A stretch of DNA of 64,000 nucleotides. Origin: JBDIAG01 sp963835085. GTDB lineage: Bacteria > Actinomycetota > Actinomycetes > Actinomycetales > CAWJMD01. Positions 63,274-64,000 of the stretch are shown one piece after another. Below the pieces are notes generated by a model. It was given only the letters and a program-made list of their open reading frames with translations. It did no database searches and was not told the DNA's origin. A program made the translations under genes and the position numbers. The stretch covers positions 930,001-994,000 of the forward strand of contig CAWIED010000001.1 in NCBI GenBank assembly GCA_963835085.1, given 5' to 3'. The stretch's first letter is position 1. Each line of letters begins with the position of its first letter.

Positions 63274-64000
63274 GTGCCACTACGCCTGCCCTTCACCAAA
63301 GGTCATGGGACGCAGAACGACTTCGTCATCGTCCCCGACCCCGATGCCGAGCTCGACCTCACGGCCGAGCAGGTCGCCGCGATCTGCGATCGCCGGGCCG
63401 GTGTCGGTGGTGACGGCCTGATCCGGGTGGTGCGCTCGCGACACATACCCGAGGCGGCGACGGTCTTGGCAGCCGAACCCGAGGCGGAATGGTTCATGGA
63501 CTACCGCAATGCCGACGGCTCCATCGCGGAGATGTGCGGCAACGGGGTCAGGGTGTTCGCGGAATACCTGTTCCGTGAAGGACACCTCAGCCTGGAGCAG
63601 GTGCAGGCCGGGGTGCCGCTGGCCACTCGTGGCGGGGTCAAGCGTGTCATTCGTCGCCCCGACGGCTGGTGGTCGGTGGCCATGGGCGACTGGGACGTCG
63701 CCGGAGGTGCGGTGGCCGTCGAGCGCGGCTACGACGCCGACGTTCATCTGCACGGACTGGACGTTACCCACCCCGCTCTCAGCCTCGACTTGGGCAATCC
63801 GCACACCGTGGTCATGCTGACGGCGCAGGAGAGCCTCGACGACGTCGACTTCACCCGGCCGCCCCAGGTCGATCCACTACCCCCGCACGGCACGAATGTC
63901 GAGGTGCTCACGGCGCTCGACCCCACTGACTCAGACGGCGAGCTGGTGGGCCGGCTGCGCATGCGCGTGCACGAACGCGGAGTGGGCGAAACCCGCTCGT
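63274..64000 (+). CDS. dapF: Diaminopimelate epimerase, 5' part (runs off the window)
   Basis: DapF makes meso-diaminopimelate from LL-DAP for peptidoglycan and lysine. The 242 visible residues show KGHGTQNDFV, GVGGDGLI, YRNADGS.AEMCGNGVR with catalytic Cys88, and GNPHTVV; the second catalytic Cys would follow GVGETRS just beyond the edge. GTG 63274 is the start; TATCCT a few bases upstream could be the -10 of a near-leaderless transcript. Confidence 0.93.
   Translation, partial: MPLRLPFTKGHGTQNDFVIVPDPDAELDLTAEQVAAICDRRAGVGGDGLIRVVRSRHIPEAATVLAAEPEAEWFMDYRNADGSIAEMCGNGVRVFAEYLFREGHLSLEQVQAGVPLATRGGVKRVIRRPDGWWSVAMGDWDVAGGAVAVERGYDADVHLHGLDVTHPALSLDLGNPHTVVMLTAQESLDDVDFTRPPQVDPLPPHGTNVEVLTALDPTDSDGELVGRLRMRVHERGVGETRS

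Overview
The window is a 64 kb, high-GC chromosomal segment of an actinobacterium. The gene order ftsK, rimO, pgsA, clgR, DUF3046, recA, recX, rny, miaB, miaA, dapF is the usual actinobacterial core block. Ribonuclease Y, phosphoketolase, a selenocysteine locus and a PHA synthase make a Propionibacteriales-like organism plausible; this placement is inference, and no rRNA is present to settle it.

Layout. 1-2630: truncated ArsR regulator, a HAD-phosphatase/HerA-type ATPase fusion, and a frameshifted VOC-family gene; both outer genes carry near-identical TCAAC..GTTGA operators. 3101-6350: enoyl-CoA hydratase-like gene and phosphoketolase, convergent. 6443-11274: a complete selenocysteine locus (rhodanese, selD, tRNA-Sec, selA, selB). 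11359-14405: OsmC protein, a two-TM potassium channel with RCK domains and its small membrane partner, and a holin-IV-like membrane protein. 14636-23665: ftsK, an M-like HEARH protein with an internal minisatellite, AI-2E-type exporter, phospholipase-D protein, rimO, pgsA, clgR. 23713-31391: DUF1444-like gene, a 1 kb repeat-rich gap, the giant helicase gene lhr, and DUF3046.

31554-47532 is an accessory purine-catabolism island inserted where DUF3046 would normally lie next to recA. It holds urate permease (NCS2), uricase, HIU hydrolase, OHCU decarboxylase (split by an IS), allantoin racemase, NCS1 allantoin permease, allantoinase, allantoate amidohydrolase, ureidoglycine-glyoxylate aminotransferase, an AtzH-amidase fusion, a formamidase-family gene and two GntR regulators with visible candidate operators. 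Together these take urate to allantoin, allantoate, ureidoglycine, then oxalurate plus glycine. The racemase may offset the loss of the decarboxylase.

47646-52552: PHA synthase, a three-gene ABC-2 exporter and an ArsC-like protein. 52961-64000: recA with a LexA box, recX after a hairpin and with a frameshifted C-terminus, an IS3 element with a clear AGC target duplication, a FUSC-type membrane protein, rny, miaB, a YbjQ-like gene, an MT0933-like antitoxin-family protein, miaA and a partial dapF.

The most unusual aspects are an abundance of short tandem repeats (15, 73, 22, 30, 15 and 17 bp units), one of which abuts the miaA start codon; a roughly 300 bp dispersed repeat present at 30.8 kb and 60.7 kb; the HAD-HerA fusion; and the perfectly restorable uraD insertion.
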